A stretch of 64,000 bases of DNA from JABCYV01 sp963729325 (GTDB taxonomy: Bacteria > Acidobacteriota > Terriglobia > Terriglobales > Acidobacteriaceae), in the NCBI GenBank assembly GCA_963729325.1, contig CAVSNS010000042.1, positions 10,503 through 74,502 of the forward strand, written 5' to 3'. Shown here piece after piece: positions 25,165 through 33,284 of this stretch. Below the pieces are notes generated by a model that was given only the letters and a program-made list of their open reading frames with translations, was not told the origin of the DNA and did not search any database. Made by a program: the position numbers and the translations under genes. Position 1 is the stretch's first letter. Each line of letters opens with the position of its first letter.

Positions 25165-25869
25165 ATGAAAACAGAGAACGAAAGAGTGGAGCAGCCCACC
25201 GTACTAATTATTTCAGACGACCGCGAGTTTTCACGTTCCGTAGTGGGCCGATGGCAGGCTGAGCGGAGCGTGCCGCCGTTTACTCTGATGAGTAGCGATC
25301 TTTGCCAGGACCTCGCCGCAGATACATTCGAACTGGCGATCGTAGGTGCGCTGCGTCCCGAAGTTTTTCCCGCCGTACTCCGGGCGCTCGATCCTTCCCG
25401 CAAACCGGTTGTGTTTGTGTGCGAAGGAAATCAATCCGCACAGGCGGTGCGCGACGCGCAGCCTCGGATCATGGTGCTGCGGCAGCACGAAGGCTGGCTG
25501 GACGCTCTGGTGCTGGTCGGGGTCGAAGCTCTTCGACTTTGCGAGGTTATGGGCCGCGCCCATCGCGCCGAACAAGCCAACAAATTACTGGAGCGCCAGG
25601 CAACACTTGGCCGCTATGTGCTTGAAATGCGCCACACCTTGAATAATGCGCTCACGTCGGTGCTCGGGAACTCTGAGCTGCTGCTGCTGGAATCGGGATC
25701 GTTTTCCGCAGTGGCGCGTTCGCAGATCGAAACCATTCGCAACATGTCGGTACGCATGCATGAGATCCTGCAGCGGTTTTCCTCTATCGAGAAGGAACTG
25801 AACGTTGTCGAGCGACAGGCGGAGAGAGATTCCGGAATGAAGTCACAGGCTACCGCTGCCAGCTTGTAG
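25165..25869 (+). CDS. Pseudoreceiver plus DHp (HisKA) protein lacking a kinase ATPase domain
   Basis: 234 residues. Positions 10-125 follow a receiver pattern (TVLIISDDREFSRSVV, FELAIVGALRP, PVVFVCEGN), but the phosphoacceptor Asp is missing: the strand reads AIVGA. Positions 145-215 form a dimerisation/histidine phosphotransfer helix pair with H157 in the H box YVLEMRHTLNNALTSVLGNS. No N, G1 or G2 boxes follow, so it cannot bind ATP as a normal kinase. It could act as a Spo0B-like phosphotransferase or as a regulator of the upstream PAS kinase. Operon with the preceding hypothetical gene. Confidence 0.75.
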   Translation: MKTENERVEQPTVLIISDDREFSRSVVGRWQAERSVPPFTLMSSDLCQDLAADTFELAIVGALRPEVFPAVLRALDPSRKPVVFVCEGNQSAQAVRDAQPRIMVLRQHEGWLDALVLVGVEALRLCEVMGRAHRAEQANKLLERQATLGRYVLEMRHTLNNALTSVLGNSELLLLESGSFSAVARSQIETIRNMSVRMHEILQRFSSIEKELNVVERQAERDSGMKSQATAASL

Positions 25870-25966
25870 CGGCCGGTGAAGATAAGACCCTCCCCAGGAA
25901 GATGCCGGCAAGAACCGCGCCAATGCAAATGGAGACTGCTTCGTTTTGGCGACGGCAGTGTCATTC

Positions 25967-26824
25967 ATGCACAAACCTTCCACGAACGTGGCGATTCTGG
26001 AGCACGAACTTTCCGAACTCCGCCTCCTTCTGGAGAGGAAAACTGGCGTGTTGCTCGATACGGAGACGGAAACTCTTGTCGCGGTCGCGGGAGAGTTCCT
26101 GGAATCGCAGCATCTGGCATCAGCGGAAGAGCTGTTAGCGCGACTGCGTGCGTCCGACGCGGAATGCGAGAGCCTGGCTGGGCGATTACTGGACGGAAAG
26201 ACCGGATTCTTTCGTTATCCCGCCGCACACGAATCTCTGGTCAAAATGGCCCTGCCGGACTTGCTGCAACGCCGCAAGAGCGACCATCCGCGGGCAGTTC
26301 GCATCTGGAGCGCCGGATGCTCTAGCGGGGAAGAGCCTTACTCGATCGCCATATCGGTCTGCGAAGCGATGAACGGCAATGGTGGATGTAATGTGCACGT
26401 TGTTGCCAGCGATATCCGCCAACGGGCTCTGGAAGCGGCCCAGCGCGGCCTATATCCCGAGCGCGACCTCCAGCGAGTCCCACGTCAACTGGTGCAAACC
26501 TACTTTGCCCGGGTGGGTGAGCATTTCCTGGTGAAACCGCGGCTTCGGAATCTGGTGACATTTTCCGCCATGAATCTGGCCCAGCCGGCTTACCTCGGGC
26601 AGTTTGACTGCATTTTCTGCATGGACGTTCTACCCCGCTTTTCCGCCACCCAGCGGATGGCGCTCAGCCAACGTTTGCACCTCTATCTGCAGCCCGGCGG
26701 ATTTCTTTTTCTGGGACAAGGAGAAAAACTTCCGGCCTCGGATGTACCCTTCCACTCCCACAAGAACAAAGACTACGTCATTTACCAGAAGCCCCTGGCG
26801 ATTGCAGCAAAGAGTGGACGGTAG
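25967..26824 (+). CDS. CheR-type protein methyltransferase (second copy)
   Basis: 285 residues from the ATG at 25967 (TTG 25946 and GTG 25958 are alternatives). The N-terminal helical part is followed by LLDGKTGFFRYPAAHESL, the SAM-binding RIWSAGCSSGEEPYSIAISV, HVVASDIRQRALEAAQRGLY, DCIFCMDVLPRFSATQRMAL and FLFLGQGEKL. All SAM motifs are intact. It shares only family-level similarity with the che-operon CheR and has no MCP, CheB or CheW beside it, so it may methylate a different receptor or a non-chemotaxis target. Confidence 0.88.
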   Translation: MHKPSTNVAILEHELSELRLLLERKTGVLLDTETETLVAVAGEFLESQHLASAEELLARLRASDAECESLAGRLLDGKTGFFRYPAAHESLVKMALPDLLQRRKSDHPRAVRIWSAGCSSGEEPYSIAISVCEAMNGNGGCNVHVVASDIRQRALEAAQRGLYPERDLQRVPRQLVQTYFARVGEHFLVKPRLRNLVTFSAMNLAQPAYLGQFDCIFCMDVLPRFSATQRMALSQRLHLYLQPGGFLFLGQGEKLPASDVPFHSHKNKDYVIYQKPLAIAAKSGR

Positions 26825-26891
26825 GAAAAAACGAGCGCAGCCGAGCGCCTTGTCTTATTTGTCCATTTCATCTATTATAGATAATGCGAGC

Positions 26892-27123
26892 GTGTCCGCC
26901 ACCGATGCCAAACAACGTCTCGCGCGCTTCTCGACGCAGCCAGCGCGAACCAGTCGTCATCCGGCGTCAGAATCGGGATGTAGCTGTAATAATGTCCGCG
27001 GAAGAATACGAGAGAATTCGCGATCTCAATGCCGAGGCATTCCAGCGTTTCTGCGATCGCGTTGCCACTCAGGCCGAGGCTCGAGGTCTCAACGAAGAGT
27101 ACTCTGAAGCTCTCAAAGATTGA
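26892..27123 (+). pseudogene. Phd/YefM-type antitoxin, frameshifted
   Basis: Starts at GTG 26892 (VSATDAKQRLARF), the usual N-terminus of this family. The frame changes near 26940, after which it continues QREPVVIRRQNRDVAVIMSA EEYERIRDLNAEAF to the stop at 27121-27123. One missing base (probably a C in AGCCCAGCG) explains the break. Phd-type antitoxins bind DNA with the N-terminus and neutralise the toxin with the C-terminus. The stop overlaps the start of the PIN toxin gene, the normal order in such modules. Confidence 0.7.
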
Positions 27124-27531
27124 TGCGCCTACGGGAGCGTCTTGTCACCGACACCAATGCACTTATCAGTCGCCTGCTCCTGCCATCTTCTATTCCGGGT
27201 CAAGCTGTTCGCAAGGCCGTGGACAATGGCCTCCTGCTTGTCTCCGAAGCCACAATGGAAGAACTCGCCGACGTTCTGGCCCGCCCGAAATTTGACCGCT
27301 ACATCAGCTCGAAGATCGCCAACAATTCTTGCGGTTGCTAGGACGCTTGGCCGAGTTCGTACCGATTGTGTATCCGGTCCGTGCCTGCCGCGATCCTAAA
27401 GACGATAAATTTCTGGAGGTCGCTCTAAACGGGAAGGCTGCCGTGACTCTGAGCGGCGACTCAGATCTGCTGGGCTGCATCCGTGGCAGGGCATACCGAT
27501 TCTGTCGCCGGCGGAGTATCTGAAGCGCTGA
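27123..27531 (+). pseudogene. PIN-domain toxin of a Phd/PIN toxin-antitoxin pair, two frameshifts
   Basis: PIN-family ribonuclease-like toxin (TIGR00305 type). The first segment has LVTDTNALISRLLLPSS with the first catalytic Asp and TMEELADVLARPKFDRY. The frame shifts near 27325 to FLRLLGRLAEFVPIVYPVRA, CRDPKDDKFLEVALNGKAA and TLSGDSDLL, which carries the later acidic residues. A second shift near 27480 gives LHPWQGIPILSPAEYLKR and the stop at 27529. Reconstructed length is about 135 residues. If the breaks are real the toxin is dead, as is its antitoxin. Confidence 0.7.
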
Positions 27532-27564
27532 GGCGGGCGACCTTCCCAATCCGACTACTCCCTG

Positions 27565-29556
27565 TCAGGCAAACAAAAACTCCTTCGTCCTTAACTCCTT
27601 GATCGTGTCTCTCAACTTGGCTGCCTTCTCGAATTCAAATCGCTTCGCTGCCTCGCGCATGTCGCTCTCCAGTTTGACGACGTAGGCGTCCAGCTCCTCC
27701 TGTGATTTGAATTCCGGGACGCCTTCGGCTTCATCTCCGGTCAGGTCGGCGTAATCAGCCTCAACGATGCGCGCCAGCGACATCTCCAGCGGCCGCACGA
27801 TGGATTCCGGCGTAATCCCGTTGGCGTCGTTATAGGCTTGCTGAATGGCTCGCCGGCGGTCGGTCTCCCCGATGGCTTTTTTCATCGAGTCGGTCATGCG
27901 GTCGGCGTAGAGGATCGCTCGTCCGTTCAGATTGCGGGCGCAACGGCCAATGGTCTGAATCAGGGAACCGCCCGAGCGCAGGAAGCCTTCTTTGTCCGCA
28001 TCCAGAATCGCGACCAGCGAAACCTCGGGCAGATCGAGTCCTTCGCGCAGCAGATTGATCCCGATCAGCACATCAAACTCGCCTTTGCGCAAATCGCGCA
28101 GGATCTTCACTCGCTCCAGGGTCTCGATTTCCGAATGCATGTAGCGGCACTTCACCCCAACTTCGCTGTAGTATTCGGCCAGATCTTCCGCCATTCGCTT
28201 GGTGAGTGTGGTCACCAGCACGCGCTCCCCGCGCGCGACGCGTTGCCGGATTTCATGCAGCAAGTCATCAATTTGTCCCTTGACCGGCCGCACCTCGGTC
28301 GGCGGATCGACCAAACCTGTTGGCCGAATAATCTGCTCGACAACCACTCCCGCGGATTTGGTCAATTCGTACGGTCCAGGCGTCGCAGAAACGTAGATCA
28401 TCTGATTCATGCGATGTTCGAACTCTTCGAAGGTCAGAGGACGATTGTCCAACGCCGAAGGCATACGGAAGCCGTATTCCACCAGCGTTTCCTTGCGCGA
28501 GCGGTCGCCGTGATACATGCCGTGCAACTGGGGTACGGTCTGGTGGGATTCGTCAATGACCATCAGAAAATCACGCGGGAAATAATCCAGCAGCGTGGGC
28601 GGAGGCTCTCCTGGCAAGCGACCGGTAAAGTGCCGCGAATAGTTTTCAATGCCATGGCAGTAACCCATGGCCCTGATCATCTCCAAGTCATACATGGTGC
28701 GCTGGTGTATACGTTGCGATTCAACCAGACGGCCTTGCTTCTGCAGTTCGCTCTCCCACCATGCCAACTCCTCCTTGATTGATTGGACGGCTTTATCCCG
28801 AGTCTCCGGCTTCATTACATAGTGGGTTTTGGGATAAATCGGCAGGCGCATGTATTTCTGCCTAACCGTGCCGAACAGTGGATCAATCTGTGACAGCGAC
28901 TCAACCTCATCGCCCCACAGTTCCACGCGATATGCCATGTCGTCATACGTGGGAAAGATTTCAATCACGTCGCCGCGCACCCGGAAGGTGCCGCGCCGGA
29001 AATCGCCGTCCGTCCGTTCATAGAGAATTTCCACCAGCTTGCGCGTGATGTCCTCGCGCTTGATCTTCTGCCCTTTTTCCAGAAAGAGCAGCATGCCGTA
29101 GTACGCCTCCGGCGAGCCCAAGCCATAGATGCAGCTCACTGAAGCTACGATCAGGCAATCACGCCGCTCAAAAAGCGACCGGGTCGCCGAGAGTCGCAGC
29201 TTGTCCAGCTCATCATTGATCGTGGCTTCCTTCTCGATGTAGAGGTCGGCTGCTGGGACGTATGCTTCAGGCTGGTAATAGTCGTAGTAAGAGACGAAGT
29301 ATTCCACCGCATTGTGCGGGAAAAAGCTTTTGAACTCGTGATAGAGCTGGGCCGCGAGGGTCTTGTTATGCGCCATGACGATAGCGGGCCGGTTCACCGC
29401 CTCGATGACCTTCGCCATCGTGTAGGTCTTGCCCGAACCGGTAACGCCGAGCAGGACCTGGTGTTGCTCGCGATCGAACAGACCCCTGGATAAAGACTCA
29501 ATGGCCGTTGCCTGATCACCACGCGGCTTGTAATCACTGACTAGTTTGAAGTCCAT
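27565..29556 (-). CDS. uvrB: Excinuclease ABC subunit B
   Basis: Damage-verification helicase of nucleotide excision repair. 663 residues, normal length. Walker A is GVTGSGKTYT (37-46), followed by MAHNKTLAAQLYHEFK, the beta-hairpin region YYDYYQPEAYVP, the DESH-type box VIDESHQTVPQL, motif V/VI sequences INLLREGLDLPEVSLV and QTIGRCARN, and the C-terminal UVR domain (KRFEFEKAAKLRDTIKELR) that contacts UvrC. The start MDFKLVSDYKPRGDQATAI is standard. Downstream of the two receiver-TonB genes on the same strand, but separated from them by a terminator hairpin. Confidence 0.98.
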   Translation of the reverse strand: MDFKLVSDYKPRGDQATAIESLSRGLFDREQHQVLLGVTGSGKTYTMAKVIEAVNRPAIVMAHNKTLAAQLYHEFKSFFPHNAVEYFVSYYDYYQPEAYVPAADLYIEKEATINDELDKLRLSATRSLFERRDCLIVASVSCIYGLGSPEAYYGMLLFLEKGQKIKREDITRKLVEILYERTDGDFRRGTFRVRGDVIEIFPTYDDMAYRVELWGDEVESLSQIDPLFGTVRQKYMRLPIYPKTHYVMKPETRDKAVQSIKEELAWWESELQKQGRLVESQRIHQRTMYDLEMIRAMGYCHGIENYSRHFTGRLPGEPPPTLLDYFPRDFLMVIDESHQTVPQLHGMYHGDRSRKETLVEYGFRMPSALDNRPLTFEEFEHRMNQMIYVSATPGPYELTKSAGVVVEQIIRPTGLVDPPTEVRPVKGQIDDLLHEIRQRVARGERVLVTTLTKRMAEDLAEYYSEVGVKCRYMHSEIETLERVKILRDLRKGEFDVLIGINLLREGLDLPEVSLVAILDADKEGFLRSGGSLIQTIGRCARNLNGRAILYADRMTDSMKKAIGETDRRRAIQQAYNDANGITPESIVRPLEMSLARIVEADYADLTGDEAEGVPEFKSQEELDAYVVKLESDMREAAKRFEFEKAAKLRDTIKELRTKEFLFA

Positions 29557-29693
29557 AATGCAGCCCCTAGCTTTCGGCTCTCAGTTTCGGCCCGTGTTGC
29601 CCTCACAGACGCGGATTTCAGCCACCGGATATCTCTTCATTATATCGCGACGTTACTATCACCCTTCGCGGGGACACGAGCACGATTGGAGAT

Positions 29694-29729
29694 AAAACAA
29701 AAACGGCGCGGAAATAATTTTCCACGCCG
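29694..29729 (-). terminator. Rho-independent terminator after the receiver-TonB gene
   Basis: On the minus strand an 11-bp stem (CGGCGTGGAAA / TTTCCGCGCCG with one G-T pair, loop ATTA) is followed by TTTTTGTTTT. It lies just past the stop of the gene at 29753 and separates it from uvrB. Confidence 0.85.
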
Positions 29730-29752
29730 GCTGACTTTAGCTGAGCTCTAGT

Positions 29753-31618
29753 CTAAGGAAGCTTGAAGATCACGGTGACCTGGGTTTGGATTTCGATCGG
29801 CTCACCGTTCAACACGTAAGGTTTGTATTTCCACTGCCGAACAGCGTCCATGGCGGCGCGGCCCAGGACAGCATCCCCGCTCAGCAGCTTAACGTCGGTA
29901 ATGTTGCCGTCCTTGCTGATATTCGCCTGGATCTGCACCGAACCTTGAAGGTGCATCTGCTTAGCCGTCATCGGATACGTGGGCGCTACCCTCTTCACCA
30001 AAAGTCCCTGCGAGACACCTTGGGATAGTTTTATTTGCTGCGAAACCGGCGCGGGAACATTCACCGGAGCCGTGCTCAGCATTCCGGAGATGGCGTTGTC
30101 ATTGGTATTGGACGCAACGACTTCCGGGGCTGGCGCCTGAGCATCCGCGGAAGCTGGCTCGGAAGAAGTTGACTTGGAACGCTGGTTCTTGACCACGATG
30201 GGTTGTCGAACCACAGTTACTTCGACGTCGTCAGCGGCAGAAGTGGACGTCGTCGAATTGGGGCTTGGTGCCGGAATAGCTGCCGAAGGCTTGGCCGAAG
30301 GAGTCTTTGTCGTCGGTGCGCGTTCCTTGCCGGGCGCTTCGACCACCTCCGAGGGGGATTGCAGATCGATCGTCTGCGCACCGGACTGCTGCTCTGGACT
30401 AGAAGCCTGCGATGTGGCAGTCGGTGCCGGGGCTACCTGTTGCTGTGCCGCCGGAGTACCGTTGGCGGAGTGCATCTTGGTCCAACCGAAGTATCCAGCG
30501 ACGAGAACTACTGCCACGGCCGCATATAGAAATTTCTTCTTGCTGCCCCCCGCGTCGGTGGTTTTTTGATCTTCGCTAACCTCGAGCGACGAGAAACTCG
30601 GCACCTCGACAGCTACTTCTGTACCCCAGGCTTTGGCGGCGGCCGACTCGGATCGTTCCTGTTCCCTCTCACGCGGAGACGCTGGAGCGGTTGGTTTCAT
30701 TTCGAAAGGCTTAACGCCTGTGCGTGGGGCCTCCTTGGCGGGAGCAGGAGCTGTAGCTGCGCCCAGGCTGGATGAAAAACCTCCAGCAGGCCTTTCGCTT
30801 CCTCGGGATGCGTCGGAAATCTTAGCGGGTCGAGCGGAGGCAACGGGCTGCCCGGCGGTTTCGGCAGCACGGCGGAGGGCTGAGGCCATGGGTTCTGAAA
30901 GCGGCTTGGAGACTGGCTGCCACGGATATTCTTTCGTGCCGCCGGACGAAGGCGGGGGTGGCGTAGGAGAACTGGGAGTTGTCGTCGCGGCATCAGGCAT
31001 GTATTCCAACAGTGCGGCTTCGGCCGCGTCGGGTTGCGGAGCGGGTTCCACGTCGAGTTCGAAAGCAGAGGTGCTCGCCGCCGGATTCGGGCTCGTCGCT
31101 TGCTGCGCTGGAACCGAAGCGGGCACGGGTTTCTGCACGGGGACGCTGGGAACGAACTGGCGCGTAGCGTTAGTAGTGACCGCGACCACGGTGGACTTTT
31201 CCACCGAAGACGAAACCGGTGCGGGTGATCCCAGCGGCTTTACTGTTTCAGCTTTGCGTAACAGACCCCGCGCGACGCGCAGCGTGCCCTTGGATTGTTC
31301 TACGTTAATCGGCTTGGTGAGGACGAGGTTAGCCCCAATTCGGAAGGCTTTTGCAACTCCAGCCTGGCCCTCAACCACGGCTACTGAAAGCGAACTCTGA
31401 TTTGGTCCGGAGTTACGCGCGCTCTTGAATAAGAGGGTAGCGTTTTGCTCGTTGTCGCAGTCCACCACAACGGCATCGAAGTGCTGGGCCATCAGCCTCT
31501 TGACTGCTGCAAAAGGCTCGGAGCAGGGTTCAACGGTGAATTCCAGTTCGCTCAGGACTTGGGTCACTACGCGAGCGGTCTTGTCGTCTGGGCAGAATAA
31601 TAGCGCTTGGTAACTCAT
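29753..31618 (-). CDS. Receiver-TM-TonB_C fusion protein (copy 1)
   Basis: 621 residues from the ATG at 31618 (MSYQALLFCPDDKTARVV); an ATG at 31627 is an alternative. Residues 1-120 form a receiver-like domain with D11/D12, a candidate phosphoacceptor D53 in AVVVDCDNEQNATLLF and K102 in VLTKPINVEQ. A long Pro/Ala/Ser linker follows to about 355, then one membrane segment (KKFLYAAVAVVLVAGYFGW), a second Pro/Ser-rich linker and a TonB_C domain (APTYPMTAKQMHLQGSVQIQ, MDAVRQWKYKPYVLNGEPIE). The receiver should be cytoplasmic and TonB_C periplasmic. The TonB TM His is absent. Tandem paralogue upstream at 31733-33224. Confidence 0.85.
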   Translation of the reverse strand: MSYQALLFCPDDKTARVVTQVLSELEFTVEPCSEPFAAVKRLMAQHFDAVVVDCDNEQNATLLFKSARNSGPNQSSLSVAVVEGQAGVAKAFRIGANLVLTKPINVEQSKGTLRVARGLLRKAETVKPLGSPAPVSSSVEKSTVVAVTTNATRQFVPSVPVQKPVPASVPAQQATSPNPAASTSAFELDVEPAPQPDAAEAALLEYMPDAATTTPSSPTPPPPSSGGTKEYPWQPVSKPLSEPMASALRRAAETAGQPVASARPAKISDASRGSERPAGGFSSSLGAATAPAPAKEAPRTGVKPFEMKPTAPASPREREQERSESAAAKAWGTEVAVEVPSFSSLEVSEDQKTTDAGGSKKKFLYAAVAVVLVAGYFGWTKMHSANGTPAAQQQVAPAPTATSQASSPEQQSGAQTIDLQSPSEVVEAPGKERAPTTKTPSAKPSAAIPAPSPNSTTSTSAADDVEVTVVRQPIVVKNQRSKSTSSEPASADAQAPAPEVVASNTNDNAISGMLSTAPVNVPAPVSQQIKLSQGVSQGLLVKRVAPTYPMTAKQMHLQGSVQIQANISKDGNITDVKLLSGDAVLGRAAMDAVRQWKYKPYVLNGEPIEIQTQVTVIFKLP

Positions 31619-31732
31619 ACGTCGCATCGTAGGTAGTGTGGTAAGACCCAGCAAGTAACGAAAGTAATTGGCCGCGCTAAAGAGTTTGCGGATCAAGCCG
31701 AAAGCTGTGGTGGTTGAGAGGGAACGCCACAG

Positions 31733-33224
31733 TTAGTGAGAAGAGGCTTGGAAGCGTACTGTGACCTGCGTCTGGAAGACGACCGGTTGGCCGCTGGCAT
31801 AATAGGGTTCGTAGTGCCATTGCTTAACCGCTTCGACTGCGGATGGCGCTAGTTGCGTGTTCCCACTGAGCACGCGCACCGAGCCGACGGTCCCATCTGT
31901 ATTGACCGAGACCATTATAACGACGGCACCCTCAACGCCTTTTCGACGAGCCGCGTAGGGATAAACCGGCTGCACGCGGTATGAAACGTGCCCGTCGGCG
32001 AGATCCTCCGCGAGAACCACCGGGCCGTTATCGTTATCGCCTTTGTGAGCAGGGGCGGATGTAGGAAGAAGAACAGCAGGGGCGGAGGTAGTCTTGGTGG
32101 TGTCTTTCTTGAATCCCGAAGTAGGTGCAGCCGGGGCTGGCGCGAAGCCGTCAGCGACCGTATTGCCTGAGGATGACGGAGCGGTCGACAACGGTGCTGA
32201 GCCTGTTGCTGCATTCAAGGGCTGTGCCGACGCAGAGGCAACGGTTTGTGTTGTCACTGGCTGAGCCGGTACCGCGGCCGGTGTCGATAACGCGAGTCCC
32301 ACTTGGCGCTTCGCCGGGGTTCCGGTGATGAGAGCGTGCAAGTCTTCATATTGCGACACGACGATGTTGTGGAATGAGGGCAGCATCGTGAACGCGGCGT
32401 AGAAACCGGCCGCAGCCAGAATCATGAAAACGCCCGCCAGCAGGTACGGGCTGGTTTTCCGTCCGGGCCCGTCCAGCGTGCTGAATGACGGCGGTGTGCC
32501 TGCTGCGGGAACTTGGACGTTCGACCGGTCGGCTCGCAGTTGCATCCTCAGCCTCGGTCGAAGCAGGTTGGGGTCGTGACAGCGTAAGCGGCGCTCCGAG
32601 AGTCAACTCTTTTGAAGAGCGGCCTTTGACGGGTGCTGAAGGAACCGCTGGAACCGCACTAACCTTGGCAGTAGCGGACGGCAGCGCGGTGGCACTGTCA
32701 GCGCCAACTGGCTGGGCTGGCGGTGTGGAGGGTTGCACTACGTGGGCTTCTTGCGCCTCGTTGACCGCCGTTTGACCGACGCTCGCGTCCTCCATCTGTG
32801 TGGACGTTGCATCGGCGCCGCGCGCGGCAGCAACCGGCACCTTGCTGTCGTGCATCTCTTTTCTCTGCATTGCGAATGCGTTGCGGAGCGTGCTCCTCGC
32901 GCCCTCCAGAGAAACTGGTTTGGTCATGACCAGCCGGGCACCTAGGCGAAACGCGGTGGGCACTCCTGCCTTGCCATCGACAATGGCGATTGTCATGGAG
33001 CTCTGGTTTGCGCTGGACGTGCGTGCGCTCTCCAACACCAGGGTGGCGTTCGGCACGTTGTCACAATCCACCAGAATCGGATCAAAGCGCTGATTCGCCA
33101 ACCGCTTTGCGGCGACGGCGGGATCAGAGATTGTCTCGAAATTGATTTCTAACTCGCCGAGAACTTGGGTGACTGCCTCGATCGCTTTCGCGTCGCTGCA
33201 AATGAGGAGCGCACGTGGGAGCAT
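31733..33224 (-). CDS. Receiver-TM-TonB_C fusion protein (copy 2), frameshifted near 32530
   Basis: The N-terminal frame (33224 to about 32530) gives a receiver-like domain: MLPRALLICSDAKAIEAVTQ, ILVDCDNVPNATLVLESART and LVMTKPVSLEGARSTL, then a Pro/Ala linker. A one-base shift leads to the second frame (about 32530-31733) with a membrane segment (PYLLAGVFMILAAAGFYAAF), a linker, and TonB_C (QPVYPYAARRKGVEGAVVIM, AVEAVKQWHYEPYYASGQPV). Total about 495 residues. Same architecture as the next gene and about 114 bp from it, so a tandem duplication. The frameshift falls in a low-conservation linker. Confidence 0.75.
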
Positions 33225-33284
33225 GGCCGATGCTACGAAGCGCTGGCCGGTCGAGGCAAGTTACCGTAGTAAGCTTGGGCCGCG

